The notes: generated from the sequence alone by a model not told the origin. A DNA stretch of 64,000 nt from Petunia secreta (GCA_029990175.1 JARKIP010000065.1:1279001-1343000), one strand, 5' to 3'; counted from the stretch's first letter, positions 44,950-56,568 are shown. Translations and numbers: made by a program.

Positions 44950-45254
44950 CTCCTTCTGTTTCAATTTATGTGGTATAGTTTGATAGCACAAAGTTTAAGA
45001 AAGGAAGCAAGACTTTTGAAACTGGTGGTCTTAAACATGCCGTAAAAGGAAGGAAGCAAGACTTTTGAAACTTGTGGTCTTAAACATGCCGTAACGTTAT
45101 GTGGTTATTGACTTTTGAAACTTGTGCTGTGGCTATAGTTTGTCATTAAGGGTTGGGAAGTTTAGGTCAAGTTATTTTCAAATTTAGAAACTTCGCATTT
45201 TTTTGGGAACAGATTTAAAAGGAAACATTGCCTCATAAGCTAGAATGGATGGAG
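44950..45254. mobile_element. Stowaway-like MITE in the 5'UTR intron
   Basis: The TA dinucleotides (44948-44949 and 45255-45256) flank ends that read CTCCTTCTGTTTC and GAATGGATGGAG, a Stowaway-type inverted pair. Inside, a segment of about 50 bp with AGGAAGCAAGACTTTTGAAA is tandemly duplicated. Confidence 0.6.
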
Positions 45255-46490
45255 TATTAATTTATCAAAAATATTCTTAGATACTTATCCAGCACTTTAT
45301 TTTTGGCTTAATATCTGTGGTATTTTTTAAGGTCTAGGCCTTTGAATTGTAGTTAGACTTACCAATATAAGCTTGGCAGATCAAACAAGACAATTTTTTC
45401 ACTATCATGTCATTCTGTGCTTAAAATCACTTCTCATAAGCGAGAGTGATGTCAGACTAGTTTGCATTTCTGCATCGTACAATTGGTATCAGATGGCATA
45501 GTTTGACTTAATCTGCATGTAGAACTGAAGAATTTGCGATATTGCTGATTTTTAGGATTATATGGTGCTGAAATACTAAATGAAGTGGGAAGTTTTTAAA
45601 TGATATTCAGTTAATGACTCAATGGAGAAAGCATGAGCACCAAATGGCCTACTGTAAATAGTAACTGGAGAACAATAGAACTAGGCTCTTATTCTGTTAT
45701 GTCTTGCATTTTAGCAGATTCTATAGATTTGATTCTGTTGGATGCATACAATGGATGATAGCTTGAAGATTGTGCGCAGATTTATGATATCTGTGAGAAA
45801 TTAGCTTTCTTTGATTTCCGTGCTCATTCCATTGTAAATCTGTTCTAGTAGATCCTATTATTTCTGAAGGATTTCAGGGTTGCAAAGTCGCATACTGACT
45901 ATCCTTCCTCTGCTTTTGCTGGTGGTTGATGATTTAACTTTTTTTTTTTCTATGTTGCTGCAAGTCTACTCTTAGTCCTCATTAATGTGATGCATTTGGT
46001 CACTTCATCTCTTGTATCTTCTTCCAGCTTTTAAAGTGTTGTGTCATTATAGGACAAGGTCTTAATGCCAAGTTTTGTATATTAAGTGGAAGTCCAATGC
46101 TTAGGTTTGTTCAAGACAACTGATAAATTACTCATTTGTATAATCCATTTGATACTATTTTCCTTCTGGTATTTAATCAACTGTATTCTTGAAGTGAATT
46201 GCTGCATGAAAGATTAGAAACTACATAATATAACAATTACAGAAAAAATATTTGAAATATCAGGTACATCATAGATGATTGATTTGATGGATTATCAAAT
46301 ATATCATAGTTAATCTCGAAATTTGTCCGCAAGAGTCCAACTGTCTCAAATATATTTGGATGGATGAAGTGAATTCAAAGCTGTCGATTATGTAGTAAAT
46401 AAGTAGATATGTTGGTTCTCAATTTTATCTAGAAGATATGCAGCCCCCTTCCAATTTTATTGATGTGAACTTTGTCATTTCTATCCACAG

Positions 46491-46620
46491 ATGTGCTGGG
46501 CGTAGAAGCTTGAGAGCCGTCGTTTTTTAAAATTGTCTTTTGATGGGGCGGCAGAACTGAATGGTTTAAACTGTGATGTTAATATAACGCCAGTTTTGTC
46601 ACTTAAATTTATGGACAAAA
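46491..46620 (+). promoter_or_regulatory. 5'UTR with several upstream ATGs
   Basis: If the exon starts at 46491, short uORFs lie at 46491-46505 (5 codons with stop), 46543-46560, 46561-46569 and 46576-46587. A longer one at 46611-46661 overlaps the main start in another frame. This layout predicts reduced translation of the main frame. Confidence 0.5.
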
Positions 46621-49600
46621 ATGAACATGCGGCCTGCATTATATATGTCAAGATCTGGTGAAGCACAGCACAGTAGCATGGGCATCTCCGGAGCTATGCC
46701 TACATCTTTACCCAGTTTACCCAAATTGGAGGAGAAATATCCAAAATTGCCAGATTCTCTTCATGTTATCTCGGACAAGGAGTTAACTGCAAACCTGATT
46801 TCTCCACGGGCAATCCCTTCAACATCTAAAAGTGGAACAGTAGGCCATTTATTATCGTCCACTTCTGGATCTGCCAATGATCTTCACTTTTCACCTACCT
46901 CTCCTCAAGAAACTCGGCCACGTTACTATCCATTTATCTCAAGTGAGGCTTCTATGGAAGCCAGCGAAGCTTCACAGTCAAGTATACGTTCTACCTCATT
47001 GGATAATAACCCCTTGGAGAACAAATTTAATACCTGGGGTAAAGATTCATTTCATGAGTTTATTGCTTTTCCTACAAATGTTCCTTCTCCAAATGGCCAA
47101 GTGGAAAGCCTTGCTGGTGTCATGGTATCTGATGACCACGCTAAGAGGCCTGATTGGCAGGAGTGGGCTGATCAGCTAATTAATGATGATGACAATCTAG
47201 GTTCAAGCTGGAGTGATATCCTAATCGATGTCAATCTTCCAGATCCAGAATCTAAGGTTTGTTCCTTATGTTCGTCCTATTTTAGGAACTTAGGAAAGGA
47301 AGGGAACCTAAAAAGAGAGAAAGTAAAAGAGAAACTGGAAGAAGAAAGTTACTCTCTCCATTCCTTTTTACTTGTCCAGTATACTAAATTAGCTTTTACT
47401 AGTCCACTTTAGCAGATTAAGAGAGAATTAATAATTGTTATTTCAAATTTACCATTATCATTTAGTAACCATTTCTCAAATATGTAGCACCAGTAGTCAA
47501 ATTTAAATTTCCAAAGCATAGTCAACAGGGGCACTTAGTAAATTAAACACTTAATGGGAGCACAAAATGCGTTTTGGACAAGTAAAAAGGAATGGAGGGA
47601 GTATTATTTCTTTAGTTTGTTTGGAGACAGAGAAAAGAAAGGTATTTGGCTTTTCTTTCTCATGCATTTATATTTGTTGGTTAAGAGGAAAATGAGCTTT
47701 TCCCCTTTATTTCCTTTTCTAAATTTCTATTTAAACTAAGCAAGTGAAGGGAATAATCACAACTTTTCCCTTTATGCTCTTCCTATCTCTATTTCCAAAC
47801 CAAGCATTAATGTTTAAGTTTATCCATCCAACAGTGGTGGTATTCTTTGACTTATGTTTCTAGTCAAATGATTTACATCTTTCTTAGTCGTATTATTCTA
47901 ATCGCTTTCCCGAAGGAATATCACTTAAAGATTTCAATGCACTTCACGCACTATCTTAACATTTTTTGGATAAGTAAATGAGAATATATTTTATAACGGA
48001 AAATTCCACTGAGACGGTGTTGTCAATACAGACATCACTACCCCTGTAAAGTGCTAAAATACCATCCAGTTTACACAGAAGCTGCTAGAAGTAGATTACA
48101 TCAATATTTAATTCTAGGTAAGGGCTCCACTTAACATTTTTTGTTGCACTACATCTTAATTTGTTGCATGTTACGTAGGACAAGTTTTTTCTTTATTTTT
48201 TATTTTTATTTTTTATTTTGTTTTTTTGATTAATAAGTTAAGTGAGATAAGTTTCTAGTCTTCATATCAGCTGCTAGGAGTGTCTGAGATCCCTGCTAGC
48301 AAGCCACAAGTTCCTCCTCCTCCTCCTCCTGCTTCATCTGGGCAAAGCTTCCAAGTTGGTTCACCTTCTGCCACAGCCAAACCTCGAATGCGTTGGACAC
48401 CAGAGCTTCATGAAGTTTTTGTAGAAGCAGTCAATAAGCTCGGTGGAAGCGAAAGTGTGTAACCTCTTCATTTTGAAGATATGTTTCTTTCTCAGCAATT
48501 AGAAAGATTAAAAAGTTGAGATGACATTATATATCTGACTGACAATTTTACCTTACAGAAGCTACTCCAAAGGGTGTCTTGAAGCTCATGAATGTGGAAA
48601 GCTTAACCATATATCATGTTAAAAGCCACTTGCAGGTAGAATTAGACCTCTTCTCTGACTATTTTCCTGCTTCACTGTCAAGTGACAAGTTATTCAGTTT
48701 ATACATGTTTTTCAATTTCAGAAATATAGGACTGCCAGATACAAACCAGAACCCTCAGAAGGTAGAAGTTGTCTCATTGATTACTTGAAAAACATTTGTG
48801 TAAATCAGGCGTTAGTTGCACCATAATTTACTGGTTGTTTCATATACCAAATGATATCTTTCTTTGGTCAATGTAAATGAATTTTTATACTTAAGCTCTC
48901 ATTTCATGTCATTCTGCCGGATTTATTTGTAATTAACTTTGCTCATGCTGAGTATTTTCCATAATTAACTTTAGTAAAAAAAAAAAAAAAAAAAAAGGGT
49001 ATCTTCCATAGTTTCTAGGACAAAAAAGTTGAAACTGAAGGATTTACTGCCCTCTACTTATTACAGGAACTTCAGAAAAGAAGCCAACTACAGTCACAGA
49101 GATGCCATCCCTGGACTTGAAAACGTAAGTCATTGCTGTGTCTCTATTTAAACATATTACTAATTCATCGAGATCGTTTATTTTTCTCCATGAAACATAA
49201 TATACACAAGAATTCTATGTCATTTGTAGTCCACATCTTTGTTTATCCCTCGATCCGTTTTTGGTTGTCTTAGTATGACTATTAATTATCCATGAAGTTT
49301 AGGAGTAAAGTTATAACGTTTTTAAATTGTAAGCGAAATTCGGTGCAAAAATACTGATGTAGGTTATATTTTAAGATTTGGTATTTTAACTGGAAAATTT
49401 GTGCATGTTCCTGTTTTTGGACACAAATATAAGGACTACTCTGAAATATAGGGAGACTTTGTGAAATTAGTTAATTTCCATCACGTTCAGGTTGCAGATT
49501 CTACTCTTTCTTTGTTCCATTGAAATTGAAGTTAATTATGATGTGTAATCTGATAACAGGACTATGGGGATAACAGAAGCATTGAGAATGCAGATGGAAG

Positions 49601-50762
49601 TCCAGAAGCAGCTTCACGACCAACTTGAGGTATGTGAATGATTAAAGACTCCAGCAGTATTTATGCATGTATTTGTGCTTACCTGCACCTGATTTCATGA
49701 TCAAATTAAAATACAAGTCTCAGGGTTTTCCTCTTTCAATTGGATCTCCTGCAACTTTAGTTGCTATTTTCTTAGATAAATTTTCTTAATCCTTGCAAAC
49801 TATCCTAGTTTCTCAGTATTTTGGTGACAGTTCGATAAAGTTGACATTTCAGTCGTGTATGTTACTCTAGATTGAATCCTCCTTAGCTGATATCGTGCAA
49901 AGTGATATTTGTACTGCTGGATGCTAATGGAAGTTTTATGGCGAGTTTCCCTGAGGGAAGAGTACCTTTTGTAGGCCATCTGATCAAGATGGTGTTTGAT
50001 ACGTCTGGCAATGCGTCAAGTAATATTTGTTTTTGTAATTTTTTTTTTTGGTCATGATTAAATATTGCATTCTCCCCTTGCTGTTTTTGCAAATTGATCA
50101 GAAAACCACCTTGATTTCTGGTGTAAATTTATTATTTACAGCAGTTTTATGCTAAATTTTACGAGGGAAGAGTACCATTTTGCAGGCCATCTGATCAAGA
50201 TGGCTTTTGGTATGTCTAGTAATGTGTTAAGTTATTTATTTTCTTTTCTAGTGATTATAGATTACATCTTCCCTAGCTGCTTCTCATGATTTGATCAGAA
50301 ACCTTGATACTGGTTTATCTTTAGTATCCATGGTTGTCCGAGATACATTTCCCCTTTGGTGGATAATTCCTCATAATTGTAAGGTATCTTTTTGCTCAGA
50401 TCCAACGGAAGCTGCAGTTGAGGATTGAAGAACAAGGGAAGTACCTTCAAATGATGTTTGAGAAGACAAAAAACATGGGGAAAGAAATAAATGTATCATC
50501 ATCGCATTCAGATGAACCTCCTTCACCATCCATTGAAAGAAAGCATTCCCCTCCTGATGACAAATCAAACACACTGGTGAAGGATCATGTCAGTGTTGGA
50601 CTTGGTTCAGATGATGCTCCAAGCTCTGTAGAGGATCTTACCAAGAATGATGAACGTAAGTCACCCGAAAGGAATACTTGTGAGAATCGTGAATCAGGTG
50701 GTAGAGACATAGGTTCCCCTCCAGCAAAACGTGCAAAAGCAGAGGAAAAATCAGCTTCTTGA
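46621..50762 (+). CDS. PHR1/PHL1: PHR1/PHL1-type MYB-CC transcription factor, seven coding exons
   Basis: Coding exons are 46621-47256, 48271-48454, 48559-48635, 48722-48761, 49067-49124, 49560-49629 and 50400-50762. All introns are GT-AG and the phases agree, giving 475 residues. The MYB (GARP-type) DNA-binding domain is at about 249-309: KPRMRWTPELHEVFVEAV, then LTIYHVKSHLQKYRTARYKP. The coiled coil is at about 334-376 (MGITEALRMQMEVQKQLHDQ, then LRIEEQGKYLQMMFEK). The N-terminus is Ser/Pro-rich and the C-terminus ends in a basic PPAKRAKAEEK, a likely nuclear signal. In this family PHR1 dimers bind the P1BS element and drive phosphate-starvation genes, and SPX proteins bind the coiled coil. 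The first ATG pair (M1, M3) makes the exact start uncertain. No stop or frameshift was seen, so it is probably functional. Whether it is PHR1 or PHL1 needs a tree. Confidence 0.9.
47352..47601. mobile_element. Stowaway MITE in intron 1 of the MYB-CC gene
   Basis: The inverted ends CTCTCTCCATTCCTTTTTAC and its near-complement GTAAAAAGGAATGGAGGGAG are flanked by TA (47350-47351 and 47602-47603). The arms match over about 30 bp, including TTTTTACTTGTCCA. It starts 95 bp after the exon 1 donor. Confidence 0.8.
49930..50350. repeat. Imperfect tandem duplication in intron 6
   Basis: GAGGGAAGAGTACC followed by GGCCATCTGATCAAGATGG occurs at about 49953 and again at about 50163. The flanks stay alignable over roughly 200 bp. 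Confidence 0.65.
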
Positions 50763-51587
50763 GTCTTCACAGACTCTTTGTAACATGTAGTAAGGATAGC
50801 TGTCATGTGAATTGTGGTGCAAATGTTGTTGACAGATTTGTAAAAAAGGATTTCTGCGTTAATAATCAACCAGTCTTTCTGCCTCTCTGCATTTCCTAAT
50901 AGGTGATCCTTGCATCTACTTACAATATCGATTAGAGTTACTGATTCAATTTGCAGTTTTTCAAGCTACGTGATCTTTGCAAGATAATAAGTAGGCGCTC
51001 CGATAATATCTGGTTGAAGCTGAAAAAATGTATTTGAATTTGAAGTTAGATTTACTGTCATGAATTTAACTTGGAAAAGGATTGAAGTTTTATCAGGGAA
51101 AACTAATATTCGTTTGAAATACTCAAAAAAGATTCTCAAAATTTCACCTATATTTTATATATTCCGTATTAAGTTCAGTGTTTGCAAATACTAACGAACA
51201 AATTTCAATTTGCAAGTTAAACCAACTATTGAACCAATTCTTTTCATATTGCCACAAGTTCAGCTGTGACACTGTTATCAACCAAATTTATAACATTATT
51301 AGTTAACTGAGTTAACCTTTGACCCGTTATGAGACAAAAATGAGACAAAAATGACTGACAAAAGAAATAAGCATGTACCTGTAATAATTTATCTCATCAT
51401 TTCTCTGAATTTCAGAGGGATGAGGTGGGGGTAGAAAACTGATGTGCATGTACAAATGCCAAAATGTGATATTTAAGTGCATAACTCTACCTTATCATAT
51501 TCAAGCTAAGTCTTATTCAATGTCGTTGATCGATACAAGTACATTAGGTCACGCATTCATAACAAATTAGCATAAGCTCTTAGAATA
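50763..51587. other. 3'UTR and downstream flank, no gene seen
   Basis: Follows the MYB-CC stop. No convincing poly(A) signal could be singled out and no other gene was seen. Confidence 0.5.
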
Positions 51588-52172
51588 GGAAAATTTTCAA
51601 AAATATGCAGTCCACTATCCCAAAATTAACAGAAGGTCATATTTTTTTTTATTATGCATAGAACCCATCATCCCTACAATGACAAATTTTAGCACTCCTT
51701 CATAAAAAACACCCTAGCTACCAAATCTCCCCCTCTCCAGCCACTAAGTCGCCGGCAGACACCCTCCCCCGCTAGTGGTGTCGTTACCTTTTTGTATTTT
51801 ATCGAATTAATGTTGTTTATTGCGTCTAAAGCATTGCTTTGGACAAATTTATACACACAAATCTCCCCCCCCCCCCCCCCCCCTCCCTCCAAAACAAAAA
51901 ATATATATATGAATATACATAGATAAATGCGTAGCAATGAGAGAAATACAAAAATATATTTAAAAAAGTAAAAAATCATATAAACATCCTTAATATACAG
52001 ATTTATTCACTCGCATATACATACTTATACAAATTTATACAATTTTATACACGTGTATAAATTTGTATAAAATTGTATAAACTTGTATAAACTTACGGCG
52101 GATTGCTATCTCGAGAAAAGGGTGACAGATCGGATAAGATTAAAAAATATTGGCAATTTTTGATAATTTTCG
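51588..52172. mobile_element. Candidate TIR element with C-run and AT palindrome
   Basis: The left end GGAAAATTTTCAAAAATATG resembles the reverse complement of the right end (52149-52172), so imperfect inverted ends of about 20 bp are likely. Inside is a run of 19 C (51865-51883) and a palindromic stretch around TATACACGTGTATA. No TSD was found. Confidence 0.35.
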
Positions 52173-52240
52173 TATTTTGCTTTTCTTTTAGTGTAATTAT
52201 CCCTTAGAAGGGACATCTAATAAAAAGTCTAGTCCATAAT

Positions 52241-52966
52241 TGGTGCAAGCAAACCCGAAGGAATAGCTAGACACGAAATGCGGAAAACAACAAGGAAATA
52301 AAAGATAGAAGCAAGACAAAACTTGCTTCGATTCGAAAGAACAGTGAGGAACTTGTCTCAAGCTCGATCGAATGAAGGTCAAGAATCACCTATACTAAGC
52401 AACAATCCTCAAGAAAGACATGCTTCTTGCAAATTGAATGACCAAGAAGAAAATGTTCAAACGAATAACACCGATTGACGCAAGTTCTTTAAAAAGCCCA
52501 CGTCGGGGTTCGGCTCTATCAGAGACTCACAATAGCACTTGCTATGTTTTTCATAAAACTTCCATAATTGCTGACAAATGAAATGAAAATGGATTATTTA
52601 TAGACTATGCTAAGGATTAAGCAGTAAATAGTCACAAGTGACTAATAAAAACAAGCCACGCAGGGCTGAGCTAAGTGTGTGTTCGGCAGCCTCGACTTCG
52701 GTGCGTGGTTGCTTGCTCGAACTCATTTGTCCTCGGACGCTCACTTGACTTCGAACACAATTTTTTGGTGTTCGGTCACTTTGTTCTCGGGCTCAAATTT
52801 GAATATGACGCCTTCGGTTCTTGAGCCCGGCCACTCAGCTTCGGAGCAATTGCTTTCCTTCGACCAGGCCAAGTGAATGTGAACATCATGCAGCAGCTTG
52901 GCTTGGCTTCGTATCATTGGCCTCGGTGGAGCGAACACTTGATCAGCACGTGTTCAGGCTGCATCA
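52241..52966 (-). repeat. CHR-2 3' LTR (left on plus strand)
   Basis: Starts TGGTGCAAGC and ends GGCTGCATCA. A G-to-A change at 52956 (C-to-T on the coding strand at a CpG) creates the stop that ends the integrase frame. A minus frame at 52741-52938 carries RPMIRSQAK, a typical chromovirus C-terminal signature. Confidence 0.92.
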
Positions 52967-54156
52967 TCCTCCCCTTCTTGAGAATATTTCGTCCTCGAAA
53001 TCGAGCCCTCCTCGTCCTCCGAAGTTTGACGTACAACACAAGGAACTAAGTCAGCAACATTAAAGATGTTGGACACGTTATACTCACCAGGGAGGTCGAT
53101 CACGTAAGCATTGTTGTTGATCTTGGTCAACACTTGAAATGGACCATCCCCTCGAGGAGCCAACTTTCCTTTCCTTTAGTTCGGGAAGCGTTCCTTTCGG
53201 AAGTGAACCCAAACCCAATCCCCCTTCTTTTATTCCAGCTTTTTACGCCCCTTGTTTTATTTAATGCAACCTTTGCATAAGCTTCCTCGAGGTTCCTCTT
53301 CACCTTTGCATAAGCTTCCTCGAGGCAGTGGCTCGCCGAGTACCTTCAAAATCAATAACAGAATCTCGAGGCAATGGGGTTAAATCAAGTGGAATTAAAG
53401 GATTAAAACCATACATACATTCGAACGGGGTCATATTGATCATTAGATGCACCGTTCGATTGTATGCAAACTCCATCATGGGCAAACGATCAGCCCAGTT
53501 TCCAACCTTGCCTTTGGTCATTTCTCGAAGCAAAGATCCCAAGGTTCGGTTAACTACCTCGGTCTGTCCATCAGCCTGAGGATGGTGAGACGTCGAGAAT
53601 AGTAACTTGGTACCGAGGGCACCCCACAAACATTTCCAAAAATGACTCAAGAATTTTGAGTCTCGATCACTCACAATAGTACGAGGTACACCATGTAATT
53701 TTAACACATTAGAAACAAACAAGGTAGCTACATGTTGTGCATCATCACACTTTTTTCAAGGAATAAAGTGAGCCATTTTTTAAAAACGGTCGACTACGAC
53801 AAAGATGCTATCATGTCCTTCCCCCGACCTCGGTAACCCCAACACAAAGTCCATGGATATATCAACCCAAGGTCGATCAGGCACAGGCAACGGGGTATAC
53901 AAACCATGAGGGTTGGACTTCGATTTAGCTTTCTTGCAAACGAGACAAGCGTTGCAAAGCTTTTCCACATCTCGTCGCATTTTGGGCCAATGGAACTGCT
54001 CGGTTAAGATACCAAGAGATTTGTCGACACCGAAGTGTCTATCAGATCTCCGGAGTGAGCTTCTCGAACTAAGAGCTCTCTCCACGATGACACTGGCACA
54101 CAAACCCTCCCATTCTTGAAGAGGTAGCCATCGTGCCACTGATATTTCTCAACCCT
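52954..54156 (-). pseudogene. CHR-2 integrase region, broken
   Basis: The zinc-binding domain HFGVDKSLGILTEQFHWPKM...CNACLVC and the start of the core (PWVDISMDFVLGLP) are in 53780-54139. The second half of the core (VSDRDSKFLSHFWK, then HHPQADGQTEVVNRTL) is in 53300-53722. The C-terminal GPFQVLTKINNNAYVIDLP block is in 52954-53163 and runs 13 bp into the LTR. Frame changes near 53165-53340 and 53720-53780 and a nonsense codon at the end of the RNase H frame split it. Confidence 0.85.
52967..52979 (-). other. CHR-2 polypurine tract
   Basis: Minus strand AAGAAGGGGAGGA. It lies inside the integrase reading frame. Confidence 0.88.
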
Positions 54157-56568
54157 TCATCCACTCAAGATTGCGTCACGAACGCATTTCAGCTTGGGAT
54201 CGTCTTCGTACATCGACTTGATGCTTTCAAATCCTATGAGCCTTGAGGCGAGAGTGGTCGCTAAGGCAAATTTCGTTGATAGCGCATCGACCACGACATT
54301 GTCTTTTCTCTTTTTGTAATGAATTACATAGGGAAAGCTTTCAATGAATTCAACCCAGTTGGCATGCCTTCGGTTCAATTTCTCCTGATCTCGGAGATGT
54401 TTCAAAGACTCGTGATCAATTTTAATCACAAGCTCTCGAGGCCACAAATAATGCTGCCAATGGGTGAGTGCTCGAACGAAGGCATACAACTCCTTGTCAT
54501 ACGTTGAGTAATTCAAGGTTGCACCCTTAAGCTTTTTGCTAAAGTAAGCGATCGACTTCGATTCTTGCATCAGCACTCCTCCAATCCCAACTCCGGACGC
54601 ATCATACTCGACTTCGAATGCTTTGCCGAAGTCTGGGAGTTGCAACAACGGGGCAGAGCAAAGCCTCTGTTTCAACTCTTGGAAAGCCCTCTGTTGGGAC
54701 TCTCCCCACACAAATGAATGGTCTTTCTTAACCAGCTCGGTTAAAGGAGCTGCCACGGTGCTAAAGTCACGCACAAACCTTCGGTAAAATCTAGCTAAGC
54801 CATGGAAGCTACGAACTTGTGATACCGAGGTTGGATTTGGCCAGTCTTTGATGGCTTCGACTTTTGACTCGTCGACTTCAATACCATTAGCACTGACAAC
54901 GAATCCTAGAAAGACTACACGTTCAACACAAAAGGCACATTTCTTGAAGTTAGCATATAACTTCTCTTCTCTAAGGTTATCAAGCACTAGCCTTAGATGT
55001 TCGACATGTTCATCCACAGATTTACTATAAACAAGTATGTCATCGAAGTAAACGACAACAAACTTATTTATGAACGATTTGAGCACATGGTTCATCAGTC
55101 GCATGAATGTGCTCGGTGTGTTGGATAAGCCAAAAGGCATCACCAACCATTCATAGAGACCGAACTTGGTTTTGAATGCGGTTTTCCACTCGTCTCCGGG
55201 TTTCATTCTGATTTTGTGGTAACTGGACCTGAGGTCTATCTTCGTAAAGCATGAAGAACCACTTAACTCATCTAGCATGTCATCTAATCGAGGGATAGGA
55301 TGACGATACTTTACCGTTATTTTGTTGACTGCTCGGCAATCAACACACATTCGCCATGTTCCATCTTTCTTTGGGACAAGTATAACAGGAACGGCGCAAG
55401 GACTCAAGCTCTCTCGAACGAGGCCCTTGTTCAGCAGTTCATCAACCTGCCTTTGGAGCTCTTTGGTGTCTTCGGGATTACACCGGTATGCAGGTTTATT
55501 GGGGATTTGAGACCCCGGTACGAAGTCGATTTGGTGCTCAATTCCTCTCAACGGAGGCAATCCACCTGGCATTTCTTCGGGAAACATGTCTCCGAAGTCC
55601 TGCAAAACACTTTGTACAGCACTAGGCAAAGGGTTATCGTTAGAAAAATCATCATTAGAGTTTAGAAAGATACCCTTGTGCACGAGGCAGATCATCATCT
55701 GATCGTTGTCGTTGCCTCGTAGAAACTCACCCGGTTGCATGATTGCGCAGATTCCTTTTACTTCGGGCAGTGAGTTTATGTCTTCGGCCCCCAATTTTGC
55801 TCCCATCGGAAGCTTAACTTTGGCCGCTTCTTTCAATTCTTTCATCTGTTTATAGTCCTCAGTGACTTGTTTTGGAGACAAAGGTTTGAGTATGAAATTC
55901 TTCCCTTCGAGCTTTGCAGTGTAAATGTTGGATCTTCCATTGTGAATGACCGACCGGTCATACTGCCATGGTCTTCCCAATAGCAAATGATAAGCTTGCA
56001 TCGGCACCACATCGAACATCATTTCATCTTGATATTCGCCAATTCTAAACTTGATCCACACTTGTTTGACAACCCTCAATTCTCCACACTCATTTAGCCA
56101 TTGCAATTTGTAAGGGTGGGGATGCTTCAACGTAGGTAATCCTATTTTTGAAACCAAGGTTTGGCTCATCACATTTGCACAACTACCTGAGTCAATGATC
56201 ATCGAACACACCTTCCCCCTCACTCGACATCGGGCATGGAAAAGATTTTCTCTTTGGTTGTCCTCTTCTTCAAGAGTCATGCAACTCAAATTCCTTCGAA
56301 CCACAAGAAACATTTCTGGATGATCAGCTTCGGCAGCTTCACGATCATCATCACCTTCAGCTCGGTCAGCCTCCTCGATAAATTCCTCCTCGGTGTCACT
56401 CGCTTGCTCATGGACGGTTCCATCTTCAAGCAAAAGCATAACTTTGCGAGTTGGACACTCCTTTGCCATGTGACCATAACCTTTGCATTTATGACACTGA
56501 ATATTTGAAGCACTAGGAGAGTTGAGTTTAACTTTACCTCCCACTTCTCTTGGCTGGTTAATGGTCAC
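54157..56568 (-). CDS. CHR-2 knuckle-protease-RT-RNase H polyprotein segment (803 codons)
   Basis: The CCHC knuckle is at residues 25-38 (C25, C28, H33, C38) and the acidic linker at 55-85. The protease has DSGSCANV at 126-133 and LLLGRPW at 195-201. RT spans about 360-560, with KKDGTWRMCVDCRAVN, FTKIDLRSSYH, LVMPFGLSNTPSTF and YFDD at 507-510. RNase H has Asp656, Glu693, Asp718 and Asp761, so the catalytic set is complete. The frame ends at a TGA that is CGA in CHR-1, a C-to-T change at a CpG. The listed first codon is GTG-type; in reality this is the continuation of Gag in the same frame, interrupted only by TGA at 56644-56646. It is the best-preserved pol in the window but not an intact element. 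Confidence 0.9.
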   Translation of the reverse strand: MTINQPREVGGKVKLNSPSASNIQCHKCKGYGHMAKECPTRKVMLLLEDGTVHEQASDTEEEFIEEADRAEGDDDREAAEADHPEMFLVVRRNLSCMTLEEEDNQRENLFHARCRVRGKVCSMIIDSGSCANVMSQTLVSKIGLPTLKHPHPYKLQWLNECGELRVVKQVWIKFRIGEYQDEMMFDVVPMQAYHLLLGRPWQYDRSVIHNGRSNIYTAKLEGKNFILKPLSPKQVTEDYKQMKELKEAAKVKLPMGAKLGAEDINSLPEVKGICAIMQPGEFLRGNDNDQMMICLVHKGIFLNSNDDFSNDNPLPSAVQSVLQDFGDMFPEEMPGGLPPLRGIEHQIDFVPGSQIPNKPAYRCNPEDTKELQRQVDELLNKGLVRESLSPCAVPVILVPKKDGTWRMCVDCRAVNKITVKYRHPIPRLDDMLDELSGSSCFTKIDLRSSYHKIRMKPGDEWKTAFKTKFGLYEWLVMPFGLSNTPSTFMRLMNHVLKSFINKFVVVYFDDILVYSKSVDEHVEHLRLVLDNLREEKLYANFKKCAFCVERVVFLGFVVSANGIEVDESKVEAIKDWPNPTSVSQVRSFHGLARFYRRFVRDFSTVAAPLTELVKKDHSFVWGESQQRAFQELKQRLCSAPLLQLPDFGKAFEVEYDASGVGIGGVLMQESKSIAYFSKKLKGATLNYSTYDKELYAFVRALTHWQHYLWPRELVIKIDHESLKHLRDQEKLNRRHANWVEFIESFPYVIHYKKRKDNVVVDALSTKFALATTLASRLIGFESIKSMYEDDPKLKCVRDAILSG

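Noticed and set aside
43500..46490. A second host gene in the long interval before the MYB-CC coding exon
   Set aside because: Only short frames without domains were seen; it is better read as a 5'UTR intron containing a MITE and a SINE-like piece.
47554..47739. Short frame in intron 1 as an exon
   Set aside because: It begins inside the MITE and has no homology to MYB-CC proteins.
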